From Nocardia aurantiaca (GTDB lineage: Bacteria > Actinomycetota > Actinomycetes > Mycobacteriales > Mycobacteriaceae): 64,000 nt of DNA. Below, piece after piece: positions 9,790-19,668 of this stretch (within the stretch, counting starts at the first letter, position 1; every line of letters starts with the position of its first letter). Made by a program: the position numbers and the translations under genes. The stretch covers positions 248,001 through 312,000 of the forward strand of contig NZ_WMBB01000002.1 in assembly GCF_009708175.1 (NCBI RefSeq), given 5' to 3'. Under the pieces are notes generated by a model. It was given only the letters and a program-made list of their open reading frames with translations. It was not told the DNA's origin and made no database searches.

Positions 9790-10217
9790 CCGAGATTCTC
9801 GGCCAGCACCGCACGGTGCGTGGGCGCGGCCTGCTTGTGCAGTTCGCGCCCTTTTTCCGTGACACAGACGAAGATCGCGCGCCGATCCTCGGTGCACAGC
9901 GTGCGATCCACCAGTCCATCGCGCTCGAGTCTCGCCACGGTGCGGGAGAGCGCGCTCTGGCTGAGGTAGATGTCGTTGGCGAGATCGCTCATCTTGCAGC
10001 TGTCGCTGCCGGATTCGACGAGGCGGTCCAGGGTCTCGAATTCGCTGAGCCCGATGTGGTGGCGGCCTTGCAGTTCCTTTTCCAGAGCGCACGAGGTCGT
10101 CGCGTGCCGGGCCAGCAGATCGCGCCACTCACCCACCAGCCCTGACGCCTCCACGGGCGTGGTGACGGGCCGGGCGACGGCGCTCCCCCTCTCGGCGCTT
10201 GCTGTCGGCTTCGGCAT
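9786..10217 (-). CDS. MarR-family transcriptional regulator
   Basis: The product is 143 residues with a winged helix-turn-helix of MarR type (GLSEFETLDRL; SDLANDIYLSQSALSRTVARLERDGLVDR; EDRRAIFVCVTEKGRE). It is divergent from the MFS drug transporter, the usual layout for an autoregulated efflux repressor. A dyad in the 86-base gap is the likely operator. The ligand cannot be predicted. The stop overlaps the end of the convergent XRE gene by four bases. Confidence 0.85.
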   Translation of the reverse strand: MPKPTASAERGSAVARPVTTPVEASGLVGEWRDLLARHATTSCALEKELQGRHHIGLSEFETLDRLVESGSDSCKMSDLANDIYLSQSALSRTVARLERDGLVDRTLCTEDRRAIFVCVTEKGRELHKQAAPTHRAVLAENLG

Positions 10218-10259
10218 GCCGCCATCCTAGTCCGTCCGCCATAAACATGCAACCGCATT

Positions 10260-10275
10260 AAATGCTTGTGCATTT
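10260..10275. promoter_or_regulatory. Candidate MarR operator
   Basis: Inverted repeat AAATGC-TTGT-GCATTT lies in the gap between the divergent MarR and MFS genes, amid further ATGC-like repeats (10230-10290). Size and placement suit a MarR dimer that represses both genes. This is inferred from symmetry only. Confidence 0.55.
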
Positions 10276-10303
10276 GATGCGTGCGCATGTACTGTCCCCT
10301 CTC

Positions 10304-11764
10304 GTGACTTCCACCGAGATCCGCCCCGCAGTGAGCGCCGCGGCTGACTCCACCCAATGGACCACCCGGCTCTGGGGCATGCTCATCACCCTGTGCATCG
10401 TGCTGTTCCTGGACGGCCTCGACGTGTCGATGATCGGCGTCGCGCTGCCCTCCATCGGCACCGAACTCGACATTCAGACCTCGACCCTGCAGTGGCTGGT
10501 CAGCGGATACGTGCTCGGCTACGGCGGCCTGCTGCTGCTGGGCGGCCGCACCGCCGACCTGCTGGGCCGCCGCAAGGTCTTCCTGATCGCGCTGGCCGTC
10601 TTCGGATTGGCCTCGCTGGCAGGCGCTTTGGTCAGCTCCGCGGCCCTGCTGATCCTGACCCGCTTCGTGAAGGGCCTGGCCGCCGCGTTCACCGCGCCCA
10701 CCGGCCTGTCCATCATCACCACCAACTTCGCCGAGGGTCCGGCCCGTAACAAGGCGCTGTCCATCTACACCGTCTTCGGTGCGGGCGGCTACTCCATGGG
10801 CCTGCTCTTCGGCGGTCTGATGACCGGCCTCGGTTGGCGCTGGACCTTCCTGCTCCCGGTTCCGGTGGCACTGGCCGCGCTGATCTCCGCGTATTTCCTC
10901 GTCCCCAAGGACAAGCCCGCCGAAGAGGGCGGACACGATCTGATCGGCGCGCTGCTGTCCACCGCCACCATGCTGCTGCTCGTCTATACCGTGGTCTCCG
11001 CGCCGCAGGCGGGCTGGGGCTCGGCCCGCACCATCGGATCGTTCGTCGCGGTGGCCGTGCTGGGTGCGGCATTCGTCTACGCCGAGAGCAAGGTGCCCTA
11101 CCCGCTGGTGCGCCTGGGCATCCTGCGCAAGCCCACCCTGGTCCGGGCCAGCCTGGCCATCATCGCGGTCGCCGGCTCGTACTTCAGCTGGCAGTTCATC
11201 ACCACGCTGTACCTGCAGGACACCCTCGGCTGGTCGCCGTTGAAGCTGTCCATGGCACTGCTGCCGGTCGGACTGCTGGTGGTCGCCTCGGCCTTTGTCT
11301 CCGACAAGCTCGTCGACCGCTTCGGCACCGGACCGATCATCGCGGTCACCATGGTGGTCATGGCCGTGGGTTATCTCAGCTACCTGCGCATCGACACCGC
11401 GCCGTCCTATCTGACCGTGCTGCTGCCCGCGGTGCTGCTGGTCGGCATCGGCTGGGTCGGCTTCCCCGCGATCAACATTCAGGCCACCAGCGGAATCGAC
11501 GATGACGAGCAGGGTCTGGCGGCCGGTGTGCTGCAGACCGCCATGCAGGTCGGCGCGGCGATCGTCCTCGCGGTGACGACCGCCATCGTCACCTCGAACG
11601 TGCCGAACAACCCGACTCCGTCGGCCATGCTCGACACCTACCGTCCGGGCCTGGAATTCGCCGCCGGCGTGTCCATCGTCGGCGCCCTCGTCGCACTCAC
11701 GGTCTTCCTGCCCAGGTTGCGTTCCCGGCAGGCCCGCCTCCCCGAGCCTTCGGCGCACAGCTGA
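10304..11764 (+). CDS. MFS efflux transporter, DHA2 (EmrB/QacA) type
   Basis: The product is 486 residues with about 14 predicted helices. Family motifs include LDGLDVSMIGVALPSIG in helix 1 (motif D1), GGRTADLLGRRKVF (motif A), and LQWLVSGYVLGYGGLLLL. It should export drugs or lipophilic compounds by proton antiport. I chose GTG 10304, which starts at VTSTEIRP. An ATG at 10262 would start inside the candidate operator. The divergent MarR gene suggests substrate-induced expression. A strong bidirectional hairpin terminator follows. Confidence 0.88.
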   Translation: MTSTEIRPAVSAAADSTQWTTRLWGMLITLCIVLFLDGLDVSMIGVALPSIGTELDIQTSTLQWLVSGYVLGYGGLLLLGGRTADLLGRRKVFLIALAVFGLASLAGALVSSAALLILTRFVKGLAAAFTAPTGLSIITTNFAEGPARNKALSIYTVFGAGGYSMGLLFGGLMTGLGWRWTFLLPVPVALAALISAYFLVPKDKPAEEGGHDLIGALLSTATMLLLVYTVVSAPQAGWGSARTIGSFVAVAVLGAAFVYAESKVPYPLVRLGILRKPTLVRASLAIIAVAGSYFSWQFITTLYLQDTLGWSPLKLSMALLPVGLLVVASAFVSDKLVDRFGTGPIIAVTMVVMAVGYLSYLRIDTAPSYLTVLLPAVLLVGIGWVGFPAINIQATSGIDDDEQGLAAGVLQTAMQVGAAIVLAVTTAIVTSNVPNNPTPSAMLDTYRPGLEFAAGVSIVGALVALTVFLPRLRSRQARLPEPSAHS

Positions 11765-11874
11765 GAGCCGTCGACGGCCGTGCACGCGTGCGGCCGATTG
11801 GGTGCGGAACCAATGTGGACGTACCCGATGAGTTACCCGGATCCTCGCGAAATCAGTTGTCACCTCCGAAAACA

Positions 11875-11906
11875 CCGGGGCCCACCGCACTCGCGGTGGG
11901 CCCCGG
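11875..11906. terminator. Bidirectional intrinsic terminator between MFS gene and rmlC
   Basis: Perfect 14-bp arms (CCGGGGCCCACCGC at 11875-11888 and its complement at 11893-11906) have a 4-base loop. ACTCTTTT follows on the plus strand and a GTGTTTTC run on the minus strand, so it can end both convergent genes. Confidence 0.88.
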
Positions 11907-11934
11907 ACTCTTTTGTGAGTGGAGGCGCGCAGTG

Positions 11935-12495
11935 CTACCGCTTCACATCCGCCAGGCGCGGGGCCGCCGCGTCCTTGTCCGAGCGGACGAAGGTGAGCGG
12001 TTGGCCGGTACGGCCGACGGTGGGCCACTCGATGGCCAGGTCCGGGTCGAAAGCGTCCAGGTCCCGGTCGAATTCGGGGGAGTACTCCAGTGAGCACAGG
12101 TAGTTGACGGTGGAGTCGTCCTCGAGCGAGAGCAGCGCGTGACCCAGGCCCTCGGCCAGGAACACCGACTTGCGCTCCACATCGTCGATGACGACGGCGT
12201 CCCAGCGGCCGAAGGTGGGGGAGTCGCGGCGCAGGTCCACCACCACGTCCAGGAACGCCCCGCGCACACAGGTCACGTATTTGGCCTGGCCGGGCGGATT
12301 CTCGGTGTAGTGGATGCCGCGCAGCACACCCGCCGCGGAGGTGGAGATATTGACCTGTAGCAGGTCGAAGGGCCGCCCCACCGCCTTCTCGAATTCCGAG
12401 GCCTTGAACGACTCGTAGAAGACGCCGCGATCGTCTCCGTGCAGCCGGGGCGTGAACTCCCACGCGCCCGGCACCGACAGTTCCCGAATCCGCAT
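11935..12495 (-). CDS. rmlC: dTDP-4-dehydrorhamnose 3,5-epimerase RmlC
   Basis: RmlC epimerises dTDP-4-keto-6-deoxyglucose at C3 and C5, the third step of dTDP-L-rhamnose synthesis. Rhamnose is part of the linker that joins arabinogalactan to peptidoglycan. The product is 186 residues, slightly short of the usual length near 200. It has the cupin signatures HGDDRGVFYESF, then GVLRGIHYT (catalytic His) and YVTCVRGAFLDVVVDLR. It starts three bases after the rmlA stop, so rmlA-rmlC is one leftward operon. rmlB lies separately at 15909; I see no rmlD in the window. Confidence 0.93.
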   Translation of the reverse strand: MRIRELSVPGAWEFTPRLHGDDRGVFYESFKASEFEKAVGRPFDLLQVNISTSAAGVLRGIHYTENPPGQAKYVTCVRGAFLDVVVDLRRDSPTFGRWDAVVIDDVERKSVFLAEGLGHALLSLEDDSTVNYLCSLEYSPEFDRDLDAFDPDLAIEWPTVGRTGQPLTFVRSDKDAAAPRLADVKR

Positions 12496-12498
12496 GCC

Positions 12499-13374
12499 CT
12501 ACTCCCAGGTTCGCCCGTGGTCCAGCAGGCCCAGCAGGTACTTTCCGTAGCCCGAGCGCACCAGGGGTTCGGCCAGCCGGGTGAGTTGATCGTCGTCGAT
12601 GAAGCCGAGCCGCCAGGCCACCTCCTCCGGCACGCCGATCTTGAGCCCCTGCCGCTCCTCGATGGTGCGCACGTAATTGGCGGCGTCCAACAGCGAGTCG
12701 AAGGTGCCGGTGTCGAGCCAGGCGGTGCCGCGGGGCAGCACCTGCACGTGCAGCCGACCCTGCTCCAGGTAGGTGCGGTTGATATCGGTGATCTCGTATT
12801 CGCCGCGGTCGGAGGGCTTCAGGTCGCGGGCGATGGCGAGCACGTCGTTGTCGTAGAAGTACAGCCCCGGGATGGCGTAGTTGGAACGCGGCGCCTCGGG
12901 CTTCTCCTCGATGGAGATGGCCCGGCCCTGCGAGAATTCGACCACGCCGTAGGAGGTGGGGTCGGAGACCCGATAGGCGAAGACCGCACCGCCGTCCAGG
13001 TTGTGGAAGGTCTGCAGCTGGGTGCCCAGTCCCGGGCCGTGGAAGATGTTGTCGCCCAGTACCAGTGCGGCGCTCTCGGTGCCGATGTGGTCCGCGCCCA
13101 GCACGAACGCGCGCGCCAGCCCGTCCGGTTCCGGCTGCACGATATAGGAGATGGAGACGCCGAACTGGCTGCCGTCGCCGAGCAACCGGGCGAAGGCGTC
13201 GGCGTCCTCGGGCGTGGTGATGACCAGGATGTCCCGGATCCCCGCCAGCATGAGGGTGGACAGGGGGTAGTACACCATCGGTTTGTCGTATACCGGGACC
13301 AGCTGTTTGCTCACCCCGCGCGTGATCGGGTGCAACCGCGATCCGGTGCCTCCGGCCAGGATGATTCCGCGCAT
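12499..13374 (-). CDS. rmlA: Glucose-1-phosphate thymidylyltransferase RmlA
   Basis: RmlA makes dTDP-glucose from dTTP and glucose-1-phosphate, the first step of dTDP-rhamnose synthesis. The product is 291 residues, normal for the family. The nucleotide-binding motif is [15 protein letters not shown]. The metal-site aspartate lies in VLGDNIFHG, and IEEKP and AWLDTGT are also present. ATG 13374 gives the standard N-terminus MRGIILAGG. It heads the rmlA-rmlC pair. The 259-base region upstream, shared with the divergent esterase gene, should carry its promoter. Confidence 0.95.
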   Translation of the reverse strand: MRGIILAGGTGSRLHPITRGVSKQLVPVYDKPMVYYPLSTLMLAGIRDILVITTPEDADAFARLLGDGSQFGVSISYIVQPEPDGLARAFVLGADHIGTESAALVLGDNIFHGPGLGTQLQTFHNLDGGAVFAYRVSDPTSYGVVEFSQGRAISIEEKPEAPRSNYAIPGLYFYDNDVLAIARDLKPSDRGEYEITDINRTYLEQGRLHVQVLPRGTAWLDTGTFDSLLDAANYVRTIEERQGLKIGVPEEVAWRLGFIDDDQLTRLAEPLVRSGYGKYLLGLLDHGRTWE

Positions 13375-13633
13375 GTCTCGACAGTCTGCCAGTTCGATCG
13401 CGAAGCGCGGCGGCCAGGTTCCGGATGGGGTTCGAATCGATCACGGCCGTTTACCGAGGTCCCGATATGGCGATAACTGTTGCGTAGGTCACGTTCTCAT
13501 GGTGTTCTGAAATGACGCTATGTGAGATGTCAGCGCCGACTCTCGCGCGCCGGGTTCCGAGCCCACCTCCGGAGACGGAATATCGGTCCACCGGACGAAC
13601 GGCTCGGCGCGCCAACAATGAGGTAGGTGCGCG

Positions 13634-14620
13634 ATGGCTACGGCCCACGACGACATCCCCGTCCAGAACCCGAACCGGACCAGTGCCGCCGCCCGCGCGC
13701 TGGCGGTCGTGTCCCGCACCGTGATCCGTCCCGCGGGCGAACTGGTGCCCGTCACCGCCGCATCCATGCCGGTGGCCAGCACCGTCATCAACAGCCTGGC
13801 CAAGCTGCGCCCGGCCCCGCGGGGAGTGGAACGGGAACAGGTACGGCTCAATGGTTTTCGCATGGAGATCGTGCGACCAGCCGGGGCGCGCAAAGCACTG
13901 CGCGACGGCGCGGTGCTCTACATGCACGGCGGCGGCTTCTTCCTGTGCGGGCTGGACACCCACCGTCCCGTGGCCGCGTCCATCGCTCGGCGCACCGGGC
14001 TGCCGGTGGTGAGCGTGGAATACCGGCAGCTGCCCGAGACCGATATCGCCGGCTCCGTCGGCGATTGCCTGACCGCCTACAAATGGCTGCTGGCGCACGG
14101 GGTTCCGGCCTCGAAGGTGGTATTCGCGGGGGACTCCGCGGGCGGCTACATGACCTTCGCGACCGCGCTGCGCGCCCGCGACGCCGGACTGCCCGTCCCG
14201 GCCGGACTGGTCGGCCTGTGCCCCGCACTGGATCTGGACTGCACCGAGAAGCGCGCCCACCCCAACTACCACCGCGACGCGCTGATTCCGTTGTCCGCCT
14301 TGGAGTCCGTGGTGAAGCTGGGCGCGGAGGTGAACGGCCGCCTGGATCCCCGGTTGTCGCCGGTCAACCATGTGCTGGCCGGGCTGCCGCCCGCGCTGCT
14401 CATCGTCGCCGAGGACGAGGTGCTGCGCCGCGACAGCGAGATCATGGCCCAGCGCCTGGCCCAGTCCGGCGTGCCCGCCACGCTCGAGATCTGGCGCGGG
14501 CAGGTGCACGCCTTCATGGCGATCTTCCCGAACATGCCGGAGAGCCGGGCCGCCCTGGCCAGTGTCGCTCGATTCGTTCGGGCCCGCGTCGAGGTCGAAC
14601 AGGTCGCGCGCACCGCGTGA
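13634..14620 (+). CDS. Hormone-sensitive-lipase family alpha/beta hydrolase
   Basis: The product is 328 residues. The oxyanion-hole motif is HGGGFFLCG. The nucleophile elbow is GDSAGG. The catalytic acid is likely in VAEDEVLRRD, and the histidine in GQVHAFM near the C-terminus. This matches bacterial family IV esterases (Lip proteins of mycobacteria), which cleave short acyl esters or act on lipid stores. GAGGTAGG upstream supports ATG 13634. There is no clear signal peptide. It is a single gene closed by a strong terminator. Confidence 0.85.
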   Translation: MATAHDDIPVQNPNRTSAAARALAVVSRTVIRPAGELVPVTAASMPVASTVINSLAKLRPAPRGVEREQVRLNGFRMEIVRPAGARKALRDGAVLYMHGGGFFLCGLDTHRPVAASIARRTGLPVVSVEYRQLPETDIAGSVGDCLTAYKWLLAHGVPASKVVFAGDSAGGYMTFATALRARDAGLPVPAGLVGLCPALDLDCTEKRAHPNYHRDALIPLSALESVVKLGAEVNGRLDPRLSPVNHVLAGLPPALLIVAEDEVLRRDSEIMAQRLAQSGVPATLEIWRGQVHAFMAIFPNMPESRAALASVARFVRARVEVEQVARTA

Positions 14621-14722
14621 TTCGATCATGCACAGCCTGTTTCGGTGATGTGGGGCTCGGGGCGCTGACCTCGGGCCCCACATCTGTTCCTGCGCACAGA
14701 CTTTCCGCGTCAGAGGTAAACG

Positions 14723-14755
14723 AAACCCCCGCCCGGGCAGCCCGGGCGGGGGTTT
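14723..14755. terminator. Bidirectional intrinsic terminator
   Basis: Perfect 16-bp arms (AAACCCCCGCCCGGGC at 14723-14738 and its complement at 14740-14755) sit between the converging esterase and secreted-protein genes. T-tracts are present in both directions. Confidence 0.88.
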
Positions 14756-14773
14756 CAACGTACAGCCGGAGTG

Positions 14774-15490
14774 TTACTTGGCCGGAGCCTGGATGTGCGG
14801 CTCGTTGACGGTGGAGAAGTACTGGATCGCGGCGGCGATGGCGACCGGCGCGGTGATCAAGATCTGACCGGCCAGGGTGCCCAGGAAGCCGACGGTGGCG
14901 GCGCCGAGGACGCAGCCGCCGAGCGGGCCGAGGCCGAACAGACCGGCCAGCGCGCCGGTCGCGACCAGGCCCGCGGCCACACCCGCGACACAGCCGACGG
15001 CCGCGCCGCCGATACCACCGACCAGGGTGCCGATGGTGGCGCCGGTGCCGATGGTGTCCTTCATGCGGTTGAAGGCGGCCTGCTCACGGTCGTAGTCCGA
15101 CTTCCAGGGAGCCTGGTCCTCGTAGGGCAGGGCGACCGGCTTGTAGACCGCGTGGTCCATGTCGTACTGCGGGGTCAGGGTCGCGGTGCGGTCGGAGATC
15201 TCCGCGGCGATCGGGAACTCGAAGTCGTCGACGCGGAAGCTCAGCGGCATCTTCGCCACGACGGTGCCGTTGGAGGCCTTGATCTCCAGGTTGCCGTTGT
15301 CGTTGACCAGCGAACCGGCGTCGGTGCGCAGGATGCTGCTGGTGTCGGTGGTGGTGACCGCGTAGTTGATGGCGCCGTTGTCGTCGGCGGCCGGGGCGGC
15401 GTTCACGGTCCCGGCGGTAACGCCCAGGGCAGCGACGGCCAGTGCCGCGGTGGCGGCGAATTTCCTCATCAGCATTTGTTGAAACCTCAT
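14774..15490 (-). CDS. Secreted protein of unknown function with a glycine-rich hydrophobic C-terminal half
   Basis: The product has up to 238 residues. A signal peptide ends near VNAAPAADD (about residue 32). A beta-rich domain of about 110 residues follows (LRTDAGSLVNDNGNLEIK; FRVDDFEFPIAAEI). From about residue 145 the chain turns Gly/Ala-rich and hydrophobic (TIGTGATIGTLVGGIGGAAVG), resembling glycine-zipper membrane segments. Two cysteines lie in the hydrophobic part. This architecture recurs in nocardial exported proteins without an assigned role. Start is uncertain: an internal ATG eight codons in gives the more typical signal peptide MRKFAATAALAVAALGV. Confidence 0.7.
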   Translation of the reverse strand: MRFQQMLMRKFAATAALAVAALGVTAGTVNAAPAADDNGAINYAVTTTDTSSILRTDAGSLVNDNGNLEIKASNGTVVAKMPLSFRVDDFEFPIAAEISDRTATLTPQYDMDHAVYKPVALPYEDQAPWKSDYDREQAAFNRMKDTIGTGATIGTLVGGIGGAAVGCVAGVAAGLVATGALAGLFGLGPLGGCVLGAATVGFLGTLAGQILITAPVAIAAAIQYFSTVNEPHIQAPAK

Positions 15491-16913
<1,423 letters not shown>

Positions 16914-16932
16914 ACGCGGGCCGAAAGGCGGG

Positions 16933-18015
16933 CTAGGACCAGTCCCGCCGATAATCCGCCCAATCCTGTTCGGTGGCAGCGAAATCCACATAGAGTGCGA
17001 CCCCGAATGCGCGGCGGTCGCGTGCCGTGCGGCCCAAACCCGGTCGCACGCCGCGGATCGCGGCGGCAACGGTTTCGGCCCCGCCGTGATGGCCGAGATC
17101 ATCGGCCCAGAATGCGGGCAGTCCGATGAGCAGATCCGTGCCGGGCGGCGTGACCTGCAACGCCAGACCGGTTTGTTGAGCGACATATCCGGCGTACAGC
17201 ATGCGGCTCGGCACAGCGGTGTCGTAGGACATGTCGGCGATTTGGTCCACGCGCCGGGCGACCTCCGCGAAATAGGCCTGGGGCCACCATTTCCCATGGT
17301 CGAACAGGACCAGGCCGACGGAATGCGTTCCGGGTAGCGGATCGATGACCGGAGCGGAGACCGATACAAGCCCGCGGCGATCGGCAGCGACGGCGCGCAC
17401 GCGATCGAGGATGGCGATATAGCCGCTCGACCCGGAGCGCACCGGCTCGAAATCGAAGTGAATCCCGTCGAATCCGAGATCGAGCACCTGGGCCGATGTG
17501 GAGACGACATGATCGCGGGTCGCCGGATCGTCGGTATTCAGGCCGTCGAATTCGGGGGCGAGCACATCGCCGAGCCAGGCCTGTACGCGAATTCCGGGCA
17601 GCATCCGATGCACGGCCTCGACGAACCAGCCGGCCTGTGGATAGAGATCCGGGGACAGGGCGCCGTCATTGCCGAGCGGCCCGGTATGGACGTACAGATC
17701 TTTGATCCCAGTTCCGGACAACAGGGTTCCCAGCTGTGCGATGTCCGCGTCGGATTTGCGGCCGTCGACCCAGGCGTGACCGAGCCAGAGCGCGTCATGG
17801 CCGCGGGTCCGGGCATCGGGCGGCGGCGTTCCGGCATCTTCGAGCCACAGGAACACTGTGGCCGCGAAGACCGGCGTCACGAGGATGCCGGCAATGGCCA
17901 GCAACACCAGGGCAATTCGCCGGAGGCGAGACCGGCTCCGCCACCACGACCGAGCCGCGGCCGCCGTCCGCTCGATCAGCCTCCCTGCCCGCGGAACCCG
18001 GCTCCTCATCCCCAC
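16933..18015 (-). CDS. Membrane-anchored glycoside-hydrolase-like protein (GH18-type barrel)
   Basis: The product is 360 residues. A basic N-terminus precedes a single hydrophobic anchor (about 32-58, IALVLLAIAGILVTPVFAATVFLW), so the rest should be outside the cell. The body looks like a TIM barrel. FDGIHFDFEPV resembles the GH18 motif DGxDxDxE, with Glu as the candidate acid, and WLGHAWVDGR and MSYDTAVPS fit other barrel strands. Chitinase assignment is not justified: His and Phe replace residues of the strict motif. It lies 42 bases after the DUF2142 gene, apparently third in a leftward operon with a GT2 transferase. Confidence 0.6.
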   Translation of the reverse strand: MGMRSRVPRAGRLIERTAAAARSWWRSRSRLRRIALVLLAIAGILVTPVFAATVFLWLEDAGTPPPDARTRGHDALWLGHAWVDGRKSDADIAQLGTLLSGTGIKDLYVHTGPLGNDGALSPDLYPQAGWFVEAVHRMLPGIRVQAWLGDVLAPEFDGLNTDDPATRDHVVSTSAQVLDLGFDGIHFDFEPVRSGSSGYIAILDRVRAVAADRRGLVSVSAPVIDPLPGTHSVGLVLFDHGKWWPQAYFAEVARRVDQIADMSYDTAVPSRMLYAGYVAQQTGLALQVTPPGTDLLIGLPAFWADDLGHHGGAETVAAAIRGVRPGLGRTARDRRAFGVALYVDFAATEQDWADYRRDWS

Positions 18016-18057
18016 CAGCGCATGCTAGCGGCGGATTCGATACCCGGCCGAACGCGA

Positions 18058-19668
18058 TCAGCCCCAGACGATGGTGGTGTACTTGACCACCGCCGCGATG
18101 AGCGAGACCGAGGTGGCCGCCACCACGGTGACCGCCGCGGTGCGGGCCGGGACGCGGCCCGCGGCGTCGGTGAGCCGCAAGGGCATCCAGCGCAACAGCA
18201 CCGCGAGCCCCAGTACCGCCAGCGGCACGAAGTAGCGGCCCTGCACGCCGTCGATGATGAAATAGCCGACCGGCGTGAAGGACATGTACAACGTCACGTA
18301 GATCATGGCCACGCTGGCGGCCACGGTCAGCAGCACCAGCCACGTGCGGTTGCGGTTCGCGGCCCGGGGTGAGAAGCGCTCGGCCACACCGACGCTCACG
18401 GTGAAGGCGAGCAGGCTCGCCAGGACGGTCAGCGCGGGCACCTCCACATAGGAGAAGCCGAGCTCGCCGAAGAACTGGACGAACCAGTGCTGGTCGCGGC
18501 GGGCGATGCTGTCGCCGAACACGCGCACGAAGTGGATGGGATCACTGAGGATGCCGTGCAACTGGTCGCCCGGACGCACGGTGCCCCAATCCTTCTCCGG
18601 CCGCATCAGGCTCATGCCGTCACCGGTCGGCGCGGCGGTCTTCATCCACACCGCGAACGACACCGCGCCGATGGCGGCGGCCGCCCAGGGCAGGGCGCGC
18701 TGCCACACCGCAATCCGCTCCGGATCGCCGAAAGCGAAGCGGCGCGCCGGAATCAGCACGGTCAGCATGGCGATCAGCACATAGGTCGGCTTGCAGACCG
18801 GCAGCAGTACGGTGGCGGCCAGCGCGGCCACGGTCTCGGGCTTGGTCAGCCGCTCGCCGAGGAACAGGCCCTTCACCACCAGCGCCGACACCAGCAGCGC
18901 GAGCGCGTTGGTGACGGTGTCCGCGGTGACGGTCCCGGCCTGGAACAGCGCGATGGGCAGCACGGCGACGGTGAAGGCCAACCATTGCACCCGGTGCCCG
19001 CGCAGCACGCGCAGCGCGAAACCGACGATCACCAGGTACGCGATCAGCCCGGCCCACCGGGTGGCCAGCACCATGCCGCCGACGCTGAGATCGAAGGTCT
19101 CGGCGATGCGGATGCCCGCGGCGGGCGGCAGATATGGAATGGGGGAGTAGGCCGCGGTATTGGTGAACCACATCTGCTTGGTCTGATCGGTGACCGCCGC
19201 GGCGCCGAGTTTGTCGTAGGCGTGCGGATCCTCGACCATCGGGTCCGGCTCATCCGGATTGTCTTGATAGTCGGCGAAGGCGTAGCTCATCAGCGCGTCG
19301 ATGCTGACCGGGATATCGCCGCCCCACGCCGGACCGCGGTCGTCGCGAATCTTCTCGGGCAGGAAGCCGCCGTGCGCCACCTGGTAGGCCCGGCCGAACT
19401 GGGTGATCTCGTCGTGGCCCCAGAACGGGGGCGTCAGCACCGACCAGACCGCGCCGAAGATGCCCGCGATCAGCACGAAAAGCACAGCGGCCGAACCGAA
19501 TCGCCGTTCGATGCGGATCACCGCGCGCCGCGTCCCGGCCGTCTTCGGCTCCGGGGCCGCCGGAAGCCGGTCCGGTGACGCGAGGGTCCTGCTGTCGTTC
19601 GCTTCGGTAACCACGGTGTCCGATTCTGCTGTGCCGTTGGGATTCTGCCCGGCAAGCCGCACCGTCAT
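18058..19668 (-). CDS. DUF2142 polytopic membrane protein (probable GT-C-like glycosyltransferase)
   Basis: The product is 536 residues with about ten to twelve predicted helices. After the first helix a large extracytoplasmic loop holds TPPFWGHDEITQFGRAYQVA, the conserved acidic site of DUF2142. Such proteins resemble GT-C enzymes that use polyprenyl-phosphate sugars outside the membrane. Its ATG overlaps the stop of the GT2 gene in ATGA, so the two are translationally coupled and likely act together. With the nearby gtrA this fits a three-component GtrA/GtrB/Gtr-type system. The acceptor is unknown. Confidence 0.75.
   Translation of the reverse strand: MTVRLAGQNPNGTAESDTVVTEANDSRTLASPDRLPAAPEPKTAGTRRAVIRIERRFGSAAVLFVLIAGIFGAVWSVLTPPFWGHDEITQFGRAYQVAHGGFLPEKIRDDRGPAWGGDIPVSIDALMSYAFADYQDNPDEPDPMVEDPHAYDKLGAAAVTDQTKQMWFTNTAAYSPIPYLPPAAGIRIAETFDLSVGGMVLATRWAGLIAYLVIVGFALRVLRGHRVQWLAFTVAVLPIALFQAGTVTADTVTNALALLVSALVVKGLFLGERLTKPETVAALAATVLLPVCKPTYVLIAMLTVLIPARRFAFGDPERIAVWQRALPWAAAAIGAVSFAVWMKTAAPTGDGMSLMRPEKDWGTVRPGDQLHGILSDPIHFVRVFGDSIARRDQHWFVQFFGELGFSYVEVPALTVLASLLAFTVSVGVAERFSPRAANRNRTWLVLLTVAASVAMIYVTLYMSFTPVGYFIIDGVQGRYFVPLAVLGLAVLLRWMPLRLTDAAGRVPARTAAVTVVAATSVSLIAAVVKYTTIVWG

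Noticed and set aside
9989..13444. Very long open frame on the minus strand (over 1,100 codons) across the MFS and rml region
   Set aside because: It is antisense or out of frame to MFS, rmlC and rmlA, which all have clear family motifs. Its translation is Arg/Gly/Gln-rich and typical of GC-driven shadow frames.
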